This document shows positions 1-11,916 of a stretch of 64,000 nucleotides of DNA, in pieces. How positions within the stretch are numbered: position 1 is the first letter of the stretch; each line of letters opens with the position of its first letter. The position numbers were made by a program, and so were the translations under genes. The notes under the pieces were generated by a model that had not been told where the DNA came from, did no database searches, and worked only from the letters and a program-made list of their open reading frames with translations. Source of the stretch: Grifola frondosa (lineage: Eukaryota; Basidiomycota; Agaricomycetes; Polyporales; Grifolaceae); assembly GCA_001683735.1 (NCBI GenBank), contig LUGG01000007.1:868001-932000 (forward strand), written 5' to 3'.

Positions 1-204
1 TCGACTAGTTCAAGTACCAGCTCAACTTCGGACAGCTCGACCAGTCCGAGTACCAGCTCAACTCCGACATCTCCCACGGTACCTTCCAGCTCTGCTGATT
101 CTTCGACTACCAGTGCGACCGCAACTCCCACCACAGGTGCGCAGGCTAGCTGCACCGCCAACCGAAAGCGACGAATCATGCGCAAGTCAACCTTCCTGTC
201 CTAA
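1..204 (+). CDS. 3' end of a gene with a Ser/Thr-rich tail (5' part outside window)
   Basis: An open frame enters from the window edge and ends at a TAA at 202-204 (67 codons). About the first 45 residues are almost only Ser, Thr and Pro with a few Ala, Gly and Asp, and contain a short imperfect repeat of the type SSTSTS / SPSTSST. The last residues switch to a basic tail around CTANRKRR and RKSTFLS. Low-complexity Ser/Thr tails of this kind are usual in secreted or wall-anchored fungal proteins, where they are O-mannosylated. No catalytic domain is inside the window, so the product cannot be named. The gene converges on the F-box gene whose stop lies only about 90 bases downstream. Confidence 0.55.
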   Translation, partial: STSSSTSSTSDSSTSPSTSSTPTSPTVPSSSADSSTTSATATPTTGAQASCTANRKRRIMRKSTFLS

Positions 205-294
205 CAGGACTCGATTACGTGGCTGCTTTATTACGTACATTATGCACGAGACAGACTGGCCACACCCGTTAGAACGATCGTTTGTTAAGAAACA

Positions 295-2969
295 TCACTC
301 TTGGAGTCCGCTGTAGTAAAGATACAAGACATCGGTCTGTTCCGCGACCTTATTGTGCCTATTCCAATACGTTAGCTCGGCGTACAAGGCATATATTGGG
401 ACTGACTTCGTCTGCATGTGATGCGCAATACCCTCGACAGTTGCGGGCATATATTGAAGCGATCCAGGCCGCCACCAGGTTGGAGATGGGGCGAATGAGC
501 CGCAGACACAACAGTAAGGGTCCTTCTTGAACCCTGTCAGGGATTCTGTCATGTCCGTCAGAGTTTGCTCGCTCAGCTGCGATCCATAGTCGACGGTTGG
601 TAGATGTTCGCCCGGAGGCAGGAGCTTAATGCGAGGAATACTGTCCGTGAGGTCGTGATTATTGATCATGACAACGTGATCTGTGTTCGGTTTTCTATAT
701 GATGCCAGGCGCGAGTTAGAAAAGCCCGCATTGCGGTGCGAAGCAGAAAAATACTAACCTTCTTGAGCGCATGTCCTCGTACCACGTATTTTCATTCACG
801 AAGTGGCCAACCTATTCACCGCGTTAATTACAGTACCTGCAGACCAAGGGAAAAATCAGCTAATCACCAAGCTTGCCCAGCTGGACTCAGCCGGCGGTGG
901 GAGAGCTGGACTGCCGCACAAGCACACGAGTCTCCCGGACTTCACGAGATCGTCCAGCGAGGTTTGAGATATATCAGCAGGCAGCCCAGCAGCGTCAAAT
1001 ATCCTCAGGATGATCTCATCGGCCTCCGTCTCGGCGAAGATGGAGGGATCATTATCGTTGAAATGTTGATGCTCGTGCACCCTTCGCCAATGCTCATGAA
1101 TTGCAGGGTATCCGAACGGCGTGGGGTGCCTGCAGTCCATGCAAATGAATAAAGAAGTTGGCCTCCTGAGGATTTCTTGGAGTTGAGACTCATCAAGGAG
1201 AGAACTATGGGCAAGGGAGACTCCTGAGCTCGTTTCATCCTTGACCGCACCGTCCTCTGCTGCTGCGTCCTCGACAACTTCATTGTCAATCACGTCGTTC
1301 CCAGCCTCTTCATTCTTCACCGTTTCAATCTTCACTTTCTTTTTTCTGGCCAGTAGCATGCGAACAAGCTCTCTCTGCACTTCGATCTTGAACGCCTGCG
1401 CCTCGGCCAGCATATCATCCACGACAGCGTCAAAATTATCCTTGCTGACTTCGGAGTATGCTTCATCCCTGAGCGTGAGTGCTGAGAGAGAAGGGAGCCG
1501 GCAAGCATCGTAAGCATTGGGCATCGTCGCCCTGTCTTCTTCGGCTACCGCATCGAGTAGATATTGGTCGTAATAACCAATGACTTCACTTCGGCGCTGC
1601 TCCAACCTGGCTTCGAAGGCAGCCTGAGTGCGTTCTTCTCTGAATTGCTGAATCTCAGCTTCGAGTTTTGGCCGTATGTTGTTCCAAACTGTCAACGAAG
1701 GTTATGAAGGTTATGAATGATACGCAAAGGACAACATACTGCGAGTAGTGAGTTCTCTTGGTTGATCCATTATGGTGGACCACGCAAAAGTAGTTGGAAA
1801 GTCCTCTTGACCATAGCCCAACTCCACCAACTTCTTCTCGATGCTTTAAGAAATTAAATGTTGCGGTAACATAGAGGCAAAGCACCCTTACCTAGCTTTC
1901 CGGCTATCCTTTGTCCGCATTTCTTCGTCTTGTTTCTCGTTTTTGATTTTCTGTTCCCATTCCAGAACAGCGACCGCATGCTAGAAAACCCGATACGTCA
2001 GTCATAAAATGTGCGTTGGGAAGACAACGCACCTCCTGTCTCTCGATAACGTAGTCTGCTCGCTCATACACCCAAGCCTTCAACGCAGCATTGTTCGGCT
2101 GCAACTCCCAGACTCTCTCGATTATCGCACGAAACTCTGCTACGTAGTAACGATCCCATTCCCCATGATGGGCCGGCATGACTTTGAGTCGAGCACGAGA
2201 TATATCTGACATACGCTATCAGCATTGGCGGACTGGCAGCAGTAAAACTACAGACCATCTGTGGTTTCGCACGGCAGTAGTAAGATGGACAATTCGCACA
2301 GCACATCTGGCATATCGAACATAAGATCTGTAATCCTCCTTACGCTAGAACAGAATGCTTAATTTCTCATAGAAGAAGCCTTGTGCGGACTCAACTTACT
2401 TGTCCTTGTAGCATGCGCTGCAAAATCTCACGCCGATTGCATGGTCCACATTATTCGACCTCCCTACGCCACATGCCTGCGTTACGATGAGATGTGAAGA
2501 TATATAGTGGTATACAATGGGAAAGAGACGCACGAAACAGGTACGGTCAAACAAAAGTGCCGCGTAATATGGTTCGCTCATCGAGGACGGACACTCCGGG
2601 AGACCTGGAACGCCTTTCAATGCGGAACTCCAAATGAATTTATGTCTCTTCGACATAAGGATTGATCGAAACCACTTGGAGACGCGAGCGAAGTGGAGTA
2701 CATCTAAGGGATGAAGTCTCGCAGCAATCTGTAGGAAGCTTGTCAGTGATTATATGGCAGAGCACGGCAGGATATGTTACCTCAAGAAATATGTCCATAG
2801 GAAGATCCATCAAATAGGCTAACTTTCCATCCCTACGTGATCGTTTAGCCTTCGTGCTGATAGGGGTGCTTTGATTTGCTTCTCCCCGAAAGAACCTGGA
2901 GCGTTTGCTGATTACTGGTTCAAGCTTCAGAGGAGGTAGCTGGGCTAAAAGTGCGAAGCATATATGCAT
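295..2969 (-). CDS. F-box protein A with two C2H2-like zinc motifs
   Basis: Multi-exon minus-strand gene, probably a substrate adaptor of an SCF ubiquitin ligase. The F-box is split by an intron: KLAYLMDLPMDIFLE at about 2830-2780, then IAARLHPLDVLHFARVSKWF at about 2735-2675. A CxxC exon follows (RFCSACYK, near 2410), then a charged middle region. The large C-terminal exon is at 856-1695 and holds a C-x2-C-x13-H-x4-H motif (CMDC...HEHWRRVH) followed by a CLCG turn. The last exons contain NNHDL, a C-x2-C (CCVC) and HHMQTKH. The intron order matches paralogs B and C. Residues 125-160 of the large exon carry an acidic and Lys-rich insertion absent from B and C. The start is uncertain: 2969 is the first in-frame ATG, but an extra upstream exon is likely. 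Substrate unknown. Confidence 0.75.
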
Positions 2970-4503
2970 GCATGTGAGATGTGAGGACCTCCAAAGACGA
3001 GGGGTAAAGACGCACCACTGATAGAGCCCAACTCGGCCCTGCTGGTAAGCAGTTGTGAAATCGCACTATAAGAAAAACCATTGTTTGAGAGTGAAAGGAG
3101 ATAGAACTGTACCATTCAGGCAGATCTGTCATTTTGGGCCACAACATACAAAGGAATCGCTCGGTCGAAACGGTGAGAAGTTGCTGGTGCGCGTCGCGTC
3201 GACACGCCGGGTCACATGATGACGATCGCGATGTCAGATCTCCCGCAAGTTGACAACAAGTCATAATCAAGACATAGCTAGGACATCTTACAAAACCCAG
3301 TAATATTCATCATAGCCCACAGGTTGTAAGTACACACCAGCATCGAACGTCGAATACCTTGAAAATGCCTTAACAACCTTCTCTTCCTTCTGCGTCAGTT
3401 ATGAGGAATTACCGGCGGTGATGTTTATGCTGTCTTCTTCACACACCAGCGAATTGGATCGCCGAAGATTGAAAAGGAACACTAAGTGCTGCAGCTGCGA
3501 TCTTATTCTGTGCTATCATATCTGAACACGATCCACCACCTCCTTAGTGTTCGAACGGTCTAAGTGTGGGATATAGACTGAGCGCTGTCTCACAAGAGGC
3601 TGGTAGAGCGAGGGGGTGAGTGCTCTTTGCTGTTTCATGAGAGTTTCAAAATTCGCGGTGACTTCCGGTGAGGGGGACGATCTTTTTGTAAGTAGTTGCG
3701 AGAGCCTATCGGCCTACCTAGAATGTCCGCGTTTTGAAACCGAAAGCCTCAATTGGAATACCGTCAATCTGGCTCATGGGATGAGGTATTTGCGCGAACT
3801 GCGGAAGCTCTGAAAAAAAAAGAAATTTGTTTTACACTTGAGGGCGCTTAATTGCGCCTATTCTGCCAAATCACGTGTTGATATTCGCGGAGTTCCGATC
3901 CTATTCAACTTGGAATTTGCAAGTTCATTCCGGCCTACTTGAGAAATATCTTTCAAACGACAATAGCATACGTTCATCATCTTAAGACCATACTTGTCTC
4001 GTGTTCTCAATATTGTTTATGATTCAATGACTGATCCGCAACATGATGCTCGGCAGGCAACGCCAATCCAAATGCGTCTCAGGCCAGACACGAAACCCTC
4101 TTTTTTTTTCTCTGGTCGTTCCGGAAAAACTACGTTACCCGGGGCGCATTCTCTCATGAGATCCCGTTCCGAGACTTACGTATTCCAACTGGACTTGCTC
4201 TGGAAGCCACGATCCTGGGTTTGACAACATGCACCCTCGAAGTTTTGTTTCCAAAATCGTACTGCTCGCCCCGCAGACAATGCCGCTCACGAAAAGGTAC
4301 AAGTAGAACGTAGATTCCTCTGCCGAATTCTAGCGTTTTGCTTGCCATCGCCCAAAGTCGTTCGCTTTTTCGCCGTTCGCCGTTCGCTGCGTATTCTTCG
4401 TCAGCCTCCCGCCGATCTCTATAATCACAGCTTGAATCTATTACTCTCCTTGTCTGCTGGAACAGTCAAACTTTTGCTTTCGTAATTTATATCGCTATTA
4501 GCT
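2970..4503. other. Intergenic region between F-box gene A and the AA9 gene
   Basis: About 1.5 kb upstream of two divergent genes. It may contain the missing 5' exon of F-box gene A (2970-3250). A 24-base element at 3835-3858 (core GGGCGCTTAAT), followed by CACGTG at 3872-3877, recurs upstream of F-box gene B. The small frames here have no family resemblance and no convincing coding structure. Confidence 0.5.
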
Positions 4504-5593
4504 ATGAAGAGTTCTTCAGCTATCTTGCTTTCCCTTCTCGCTGCTGTCCCCTTCGTCTCTGCCCACGGCTATGTCGCCGAAGTCACTATTGACGGCAAGT
4601 CGTACCAGGGGAACATTCCCAACAGCAATAGCGGTGCGCATCCTACCTTGATCCGCTCCCATAATCCTCATTGATCATTTCGATACCCAGTGTCGAGCCC
4701 CATCCGGATGATCGACGACGTTTCTCCCGTGAAGGGCGCCTCCAACGTGAACCTCCGCTGCGGCCAAAACGCGCAGAACGGCAAGCTCGTCGCAGACGCC
4801 AACCCCGGCAGCGAGGTGACCTTCAAGTGGGTCTCCGGCACCGGCGGAAACGTGCGCACTCTTCGTTTCCTCATGCTCGTCCACACGATCTCACATTTCT
4901 GCAGTGGCCCCACAATGTCGGGCCCCTCATGACGTACATGGCGTCTTGCGGCAGCACGACGTGCGACCAGTTCGACGCCGCGAATGCGCAGTGGTTCAAG
5001 ATCGCGGAGGTGGGGAAGGACAGCAACGGCACCTGGGCACAGCAGCAACTCTGTGCGTATCTCCCCATCCGCAACGTCTTCTCATGAGACGTCCTGACGT
5101 TCGTTTGCAGTCGACGGCCAGGCCGTGTCGGTGGGCCTGCCCTCGAACATCGCCGCAGGCAACTACCTGATCCGCCACGAGGTAAGCGCGAGTTCTTTTC
5201 TCCCGCTCACCGCTCAACTCACTCGCCACTAAATTCCTTAGATCATCGCTCTGCACACGGCGATGACCGAGGGCGGCGCGGAGTTCTACCCGTCCTGCAC
5301 GCAGTTGAAGGTCGGCGGGAGCGCCACGGGCACCCCGTCCTCCACCGTCTCCTTCCCTGGTGCCTACTCCGACACTGACCCCGGCATCCTCGTCGATGTA
5401 CGCCTTCTTCCTCCTCCCATGACACTTTTCTTAGGCTAACACGTCTAAACAGGTCTACACTAACCCCTCGGCCACGTACGTCTTCCCCGGCCCTCCCATC
5501 TCCAACCTCGCAGGCAAGACCGCCCGCGACGACGTCGAGGACGGCGCCCGCCCCCGCGCTTACAGCCGGGTCATGGGCCAGCTCACGGTCTAA
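4504..5593 (+). CDS. AA9 lytic polysaccharide monooxygenase (secreted, no CBM1)
   Basis: Copper-dependent enzyme that oxidatively cleaves cellulose or related beta-1,4-glucans outside the cell. Six exons (4504-4633, 4691-4851, 4905-5052, 5111-5181, 5242-5397, 5453-5593) join in phase to 268 residues. The first 20 residues are a signal peptide ending ...PFVSA, so the mature protein begins HGYV, giving the N-terminal histidine-brace ligand. The second copper His is in WPHNVGPLMTYMASCG. The second-sphere His is in NYLIRHEIIALH. The axial Tyr is in AEFYPSC, where the residue two before Tyr is Glu instead of the usual Gln. The catalytic module ends shortly after VYTNPSATYVFPGPP, with no linker or CBM1. 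The reading frame is clean throughout. Family assignment is secure; substrate and C1/C4 preference cannot be read from sequence. Confidence 0.95.
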
Positions 5594-6125
5594 TCCCTTC
5601 CTTCCCCCTCCCTCTCTCAGGCTCTCCGGTGTGCGTAATTGGATTCGGATCCAGATTTGGAACAGAGTCGGGTGGTCTGCCGCCAGGTTGCGGCGGAGCG
5701 TGCTCGCGAGTTAAACTACTTCCCCTCTGCGGAGGCTGGCTAATCTGATCGAAAACTTACTTACTGTACCGGTAGTAATGTTGTTGTACAATGTGCACCG
5801 CGCTTGGTCGTCGGTAATGCTATTCAACGTGTCTGATGATATATGTGTCTGCGAGGGATCCCGGCGCTGGGTATTGTACCATTATCGCTATCGCTATCCT
5901 CTATGAACGGCACGAAACCAACTGTAGTGTACACTGGCGCCGATTAATCCAAGAAAGTTCGATCCCATACTTAGTGTACATCCATTTTCAATCCACACTG
6001 CACAGCGAAACGTCGAGTCAGCTCCAGTCAGAAGAAAGGAGCACAGGAGCGGGGGGAGTGCTCACGTTCTGCACACCGGACAACACCAAGTTAGCACACG
6101 TCGGCCACGAGCCAAGCGCACACAC
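5594..6125. other. Intergenic region between convergent AA9 and ZIP genes
   Basis: Region of about 530 bases holding only the 3' ends of two convergent genes. An ORF from 5836 runs antisense into the ZIP terminal exon and has no independent support. I see nothing else in it. Confidence 0.5.
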
Positions 6126-8218
6126 TCACCCCACAGCGGCCATCGCCGCGACGCCCAAGAACAGGCTCACGAGCGCGAGCACCTGCCGGCGCACGCTGCT
6201 GCGCCACAGGTGCGGGTCCATCACGAAGTCGCCCGCGAGCATCTCCACGCACGCCGCGTAGATCAGCATGCCCGCGGAGACGGCGGACATCACGCCCTCG
6301 ATGAGCAGCAGCTTCGCTGGAGACATGGTCAGTGAGAGGAGCGGATGGGTAGATCTGGGAGGCGACGCACCACCCTCGTTATGTCCGCTACCGAACGCCC
6401 CAAGCCCCGCGGCGATCCCGACGGGAGTCGTCACTGCGAACATGAACGCTAGGAGCGGCTTCAGCACGCGCCCCGGGAGGCGTTTGAATCCGTCTATTTT
6501 CCATCCAGTCAGTTACTGACTCATGAGATCAGCAGGGAGAACATAGGAGCACCTTGAGATGAGGACGATGGGAGCCCTGCTATCCGAATACCTAGAGATA
6601 GGCCCTCAAATAGCTGATGGAAGATTATAGCGGCTACAAGGGAGGCTAAAGAGGGGTTTAGCTGTCGGTCAAGATTAAAAACAAGCACTCACTGAATTCT
6701 GGGCCGGAGGCGATTGCAAGCGTTAGCCCGATGACGAGCGAATGGGATCATGATGCCCATTTGTAGCATCTATATGTAGTGGGATAATAAGAGCACGTCG
6801 AGGATCACAACAACAACGAATCTTACCAAAATCCCGACGACCTGTCGCCGCCGACCGACCTTGATATCCGCCTCGTCCGCATCCTCCTCGCAGCGTTCCC
6901 CATCCGAAGACGCGCACTCGCAGTCCCTACTTTCTTGCTGCTGTGCGACCCACCGCTCCATGTCCATATGCGAGTGAGCGTGTGCATGCTCGTGCTCATG
7001 ATGTGGATGCGCATAACCTTGCGAATGTGAGTGTGAGTGCGCGTGTCCGTGTCCATCCACCGCAACCTCCACATCTCCGGCTCCTCCAAGCCCAAACCAA
7101 TCCCACCAACCCTGTACTCGCCCGTGGTGGCTAGCGTGTGCGGTACGCGGTTCGTGTCGATGGTGCCCACCAGCGAATATGGGCTCTGTATGTCCCTCTG
7201 TATACGAGTGAGAGTGTGAGTGCGAGTGTAATTGCGTGTGCGCGTGCGCGTGGGTGTGGGTTTGGTGGGGGACGGGTGGAGGGCGGATATGGGTATGAGT
7301 GGCGCCGTAGTACTTGTGCCTCGATGAGGATGATTGATCAAGGACGTTGAAGGGAGTTTCCTCGTAAGGTTCTGGAAGTCTATCAGCTTGAGATATCTCT
7401 TCTACGCTCTCGGGAGGCGCAAATGGTAGAGGAGCACCAGCCGCATGCCCGCTGTCTTCTTTGTGAGCGAATGAGCTCGCTGTCCGCACATTGTCATGAG
7501 AGGGCCTTGAGCCAACCCGCGAATGTGTGCCAATCGAGACAACGTTTGAAGGACGGCTCAAGGACGGCTCAGGGATGAGGTCGAGTGGTGAAGTGATGGG
7601 AGAAGACGGGACTGAAGCTAATGAGGCGGTGGGAGACGAAGGCGCAGACGAGTAGGATTGGAGGCGATCGACGAACGAAGTCGAAACATCTGTTGAATGG
7701 TTAACGTAGACGTAAAACGGAGATAGTGTGGAGGCGCACATTCTATAACGAATATGGTCATCAAGGAGCCCAAGCTAGTGAAAAACAATGAAAAATCAGG
7801 CACGCGAGAGCGAGACGTGCACGTACATAAGGAGGCCGGCCCAGTCTCCGATCTTCCATCTCTCTCGTACTATAGGATTTTGTAGAGACTGAAAGGCGTC
7901 TTGGAGGAGGTGTACGAAGGCGGTGGAGAGGATGACGCCGGTGCCAAAATGCTTGCCGACGAAGAACACGATACCAGGAATGCGGAGAAAACGTATGCGG
8001 CTGGAAATTGTGGGGAATGATACAGCTGCGATGGCCTATCGTTAGCGTTGCCCATGGCGAATAGAGATAGTACCACACGCACCGAAGAGTGAGACGACAA
8101 AGATGATCAGCATGATCCAAATACGCTCTATCGTCCCCGCAGATTCAATTCTCTGGTTGTGTTGAGGCATGGCGGCCTTCTCCAACGCTCGCGAGAGGAT
8201 GGGTGCATGGGTTGACAT
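6126..8218 (-). CDS. ZIP-family zinc/metal transporter with His-rich loop
   Basis: Membrane importer or exporter of Zn2+ (or Fe2+) into the cytosol. Exons in order on the minus strand: N-terminal segment with a membrane helix (IWIMLIIFVVSLFG, ending near 8085); FVGKHFGTGVILSTAFVHLLQDAF (ZIP TM2, 7850-7980); a very long cytosolic loop (7700-6850); MLQMGIMI and HSLVIGLTLAIASGPEF (TM4); IIFHQLFEGLSLG with the metal-site HxxxEG motif (TM5); then two exons with the last TMs, ending GVAAMAAVG. The loop contains dozens of His in HTH, HSHSHS and HEHEHAHAH runs, typical of metal sensing or binding in ZIP proteins. Between GIMI and HSLV the frame shifts by one base at a CCC run (6744-6746 on plus), so the gene as printed is broken there. 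Spans two convergent/divergent neighbours and is not in an obvious cluster. Confidence 0.9.
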
Positions 8219-9294
8219 AAACGCCAGTATTTATGGGATGTGATGAGCACAGTCACAGTGATATGACAGCGAAGCTGATGTATATCGGATGAAGCAGCGT
8301 AATTGCCCAGGAGTGCGCACTCGTCTAGATTACGGTTGTGCGAAAGTCGTGCTAGATTAGAATCCGTGAAGCAGAATCAGAGTGCCGAATGGATAAGGGA
8401 ATCCGATGGTGCGCAGAAGAGCGTGTCGTGACAGACACCAGGCAGCGATAGTTATAGATTAAAGATACTGTGCGCAGTTGAGAATGAGGGTAAGCAGGAT
8501 GTCGAAGCAGGACAGACTGGGGGGAGAGACAATGAGGATTGCGAGGGGAGGAGATGATGGACGGTGCAAGACTCCAAACTCACAACAAGCGCCTCGCCGT
8601 AAACGCGCGCTTGCTTAGTCAGCGCCCGCAGGGTGAGGACCTCCCCAGTCACAGCGCTTGCAGCCACTTGCATGGCTCGGATTTCCTGTGCAATACTTCG
8701 AATATATTGATCACTGCGACGCATGCTTATACTAACTAATTAGTTCACTTCTTCTGCTTTTGTTGCTACCTATTGTTGATCAATACTTCCCATAATGCAA
8801 TTATCAATTTACTACATGGTTATGTGGTCAGTAGTAATTTACCACTGCCCCAATACTAACTGGCACTTCATCTGGAAACCATCAGAGTCCGCTCGTGTTG
8901 TGAATTGATAGTCTGGCATTTCACTGCGCCGATACTCAAAGACAGTTCTCAGTACTACTTGCTTCTCGCCGATTCAGATAATGCCATTGAAATGTGACGG
9001 CGTCGACAGAGCACAACAGACGACTGAGTCGTAAGGTAATTAATTAACATCCATTCAGTGTCTCATTAATTCAGTGTCTCATTATTGGCAACTTATCCTA
9101 AGGACCAAATTCAGAGGCTCCATCCAACAAGGATGGCCCCAGCCTCCAGCTGCGAGCCGCATGCAACGCGGGCAACCTGTATCAACGAGTGGCATCCCCC
9201 CAGCCGGGAGCAATCAATGCCAGGCACGCAAGCGCAGGACGGTGCGAGGGACGAGACCGAAAACAACGACGTGAACACGAAAAATTGGGTGCGC
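8219..9294. other. Intergenic region with possible small exon on minus strand
   Basis: Upstream region of the ZIP gene and downstream of the desaturase. It contains a perfect 16-base tandem duplication (9053-9084). A minus-strand frame at 8724-8590 reads like a helical N-terminus (RSDQYIRSIAQEIRAMQ, then LTLRALTKQARVYGEAL) and ends at a possible GT donor, but no second exon was found. It may be a small unknown gene or chance. Confidence 0.3.
9053..9084. repeat. 16-bp perfect tandem duplication
   Basis: The unit attcagtgtctcatta occurs twice back to back (9053-9068 and 9069-9084) in non-coding DNA. It looks like a recent local slippage duplication. Confidence 0.9.
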
Positions 9295-11089
9295 TTATGC
9301 GTCCTTGTCGACAATTTCGATACTGGAGTCGCTTGCGGTTTTGTCGCTGAACACTGGCCAGGTCGAGGCAAGCCCGCGTGCGTTCTTGTAGAAGATAATG
9401 TCACCCTCATCCTCAACAAACTACGGAAAAGTTGTTAGGATCGTAGTCAGAACCATGTAGTATGTTACGATGACGGACCTTGCACTGCCTGAAGACGCGG
9501 TACATCTCGGACCAACCACCGGGGCGTCCCTCAAGATGAATCCCATCCTGCGCAAGGCGCTTTCGGAGAGCATCGGTGGCATCCCAACTGGTCAAGCATC
9601 AGCACGAGCAACACGATATTGCTTGGAACATTGAAACTCACGCATAGTAATGAGGGATCCTGCTCGCAACGTGGTGAGCGACGTGAGTCTCAGAGAGACC
9701 ATGAGTAGCGTGAGCACCAAGCCAAACCATCATTTTGCCGCAGTCACCAAGGAGGTTACGGTCCAAAGTGGCGAGCGCGCCACGAGGGAATGTGAACTCA
9801 GGCGCACGGTAGTGCGGCAAGAGAGGGTCGGTATGTTGGAGGAAAGTGATCAGCACCAGCCAGTGGTTAACCCTACAAGCCAGGATAATATAGATACATC
9901 AGTCAACGGTAGAAGAGATAGAAAAAAACATACCAGAGGTAGGGAACAAGATATAGGCGGAAAACCTCGGTAAATCCCTTGTAGTAGATCCATGTGATAA
10001 CAGTCGCGGCCCAGATAACAATTCCAATATCAGAAATGATGATTTGGTCATGCTGATCGGGACGGAACATCACAGAAGCGGGCGCGAAATCTAGATCGAA
10101 CGTCATTTGTAGAAGAGAGGACCGAAATATCAAGCCATGAAGGAGACGTACGACTGGTGTTCTTAGGGTATCTCTTTTGACCAGAAGCGTTGTTGATGAG
10201 GTACACCCACAACCCGGAAAACTTGAATGAATGGCAAAATATCAACAACGAAAAGTGATAGCGATGAAACTAAATCGTACCAAGTAAATGAAGACTCCAT
10301 AGGTAGCACCAATGGGTGAATCTCCCAAGGCATCCCAAAGCTCGTTCTGCACTTCTTCAGAAACCCTAGAACCGCGCAGATCCTCCTTGGTAGGGTCGAA
10401 AGCGGGCAAGCCAAGCTGAGAACGGGTCTTCGGGACATATACCTCATCCTGGGTCATGTGGCCGGTAGAAGCATGGTGCTTCCCATGCGTGATGCGCCAC
10501 GAGTGATAGGGTACACCAAGCCTACATAGTAAGGATGGCCCGCAATCATATGTTAGATGAGGCGTAGAAAGGAAAAACGCGAAACGCGACGTACGCAGAA
10601 TGGAAAATCCAACCCACCGCGTTATTGATAGCTTTGGAATCAGAAAAAGCCTGGTGACCGCACTCGTGGGCGATGACCCAAAGACCAGTCGCTAAAAGAC
10701 CAGTGAGAAAGCCGTACAGAGACCAGAGGGAGAAGCGCGCAAAGGAGTGGAGATATGGGCTGGGAAAAGAGATATAGTCCGGGGTGATACGTGCGTCAAG
10801 GAAGGTGGACGCCTTATAAATGCAGCCAATGACGAAGAAGTCCCAGAACCTGGAAGTCGAAGTCAGAGAAACGTGAGGGGAAATATGATATGCTACTGAC
10901 ACGTAGACGGACGATCTGAGAGCGGACCGTTTATGGCAGTACGCACTGAGAATTAAAGGTTTGATGGGTAGTGTGCTGAATGTAGAACAGAGCTTACGGA
11001 ATTGCAGAAAGCAAATCCTTCACAGTGAAGTCAGGAATGACAAAGGGAATCTGCTCGACCACAGTCGCGCTGAGCGGCCGCTTGGACAT
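9295..11089 (-). CDS. Delta-12-type membrane fatty-acid desaturase
   Basis: ER membrane di-iron enzyme that introduces a double bond into acyl chains, most like fungal oleate (delta-12) desaturases. Starts MSKRPLSATVVEQIPF at 11089. The three His boxes are present: HECGH in WVIAHECGHQAFSD (about 10690-10650), HxxHH in HSWRITHGKHHASTGH (about 10500-10460), and HVAHH in GLSETHVAHHVASRIPHYY (about 9680-9650). Hydrophobic pairs flank them (FLTGLLATGLWVI; IGIVIWAATVITWIYY; FSGLWVYLINN). About eight exons join in phase down to a C-terminal exon rich in acidic and Ser residues ending EIVDKDA. No frameshift was met. Delta-12 versus delta-15 cannot be decided by eye. Confidence 0.93.
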
Positions 11090-11200
11090 CGTGGAGAGAC
11101 GACCAGGAGGTGAAAGAGAAATTCTACAGAGGAGAACGGTCTATGAGTCTATGGAAGAGAAAAGGAGGGGCCCGGTTTAGCGAACAGCTCATTGTCCATT

Positions 11201-11207
11201 TTTTATA
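11201..11207 (-). promoter_or_regulatory. TATA-like box of the desaturase gene
   Basis: TATAAAA on the minus strand about 112 bases upstream of the desaturase ATG, a usual distance for fungal promoters. Motif only; no transcript start is known. Confidence 0.45.
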
Positions 11208-11751
11208 AAGACCACAGCCTCGTGTCACTCTTCCAGCACTCTTCTAGTACCCAAATACCCGACTTGAGCTGCAGAAAGCCTCAGACCAAATTGAGAACTT
11301 CACCGACTCCAGCAAATTTGGACTGAAAGGCGCTCCATCGCTGTGTGGCGTCCGGTGCCCGCGCCGGACCGTCAAAGACTGTCTTGCATTAGACATTCGA
11401 ATGCTCTTCCGGCGTCCATCCACGCTCCATGTCTCCATGACCAGTTTCCAGAGAGTGACGTGCATAACACCCTCGGAGTAGTTCCATTGATCTGTTTAGC
11501 TCTGGTGCCTTTCCGATTTCGATGGTCTTTTTCTACTATCCCAGACAATATCCAACATCTAGTAAGCAGCCTTCTTGCGATTTAATATGCTCCTACACGG
11601 TCAGCTGTTCTAATTTCTAAATAATATAATAACATCACCAGTGATGGGTCCCTTGGGTTTTAAAAGAGAAGCAACTGTCTAAAAATCTCTAAAAATCCAC
11701 ACTTTAACTAACGACGCGCTCACGTGATGGATCGTCACGTCCGTCACAGTG

Positions 11752-11775
11752 CACTTAAGGGCGCTTAATCACGCC
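11752..11775 (+). promoter_or_regulatory. 24-bp element shared upstream of F-box genes A and B
   Basis: This stretch differs at only 3 of 24 positions from 3835-3858 (shared core AGGGCGCTTAAT and CGCC). Both copies lie within 30 bases of a CACGTG E-box (11721-11726 and 3872-3877). It sits about 140 bases upstream of F-box gene B. It could be a regulatory site, or simply residue of the ancestral duplication. Confidence 0.4.
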
Positions 11776-11916
11776 ACACCCTAGCCACAACTTCAACCGC
11801 TACCATTCTACTTCCTGCATACACATAGTAGGTGCTAACATAGGTCTTTCAAACAAGGAAATATCTGAAGAATTTGTCGACGCAGAAGATATACCTTGTA
11901 TTGAAACGGTCGCAAG

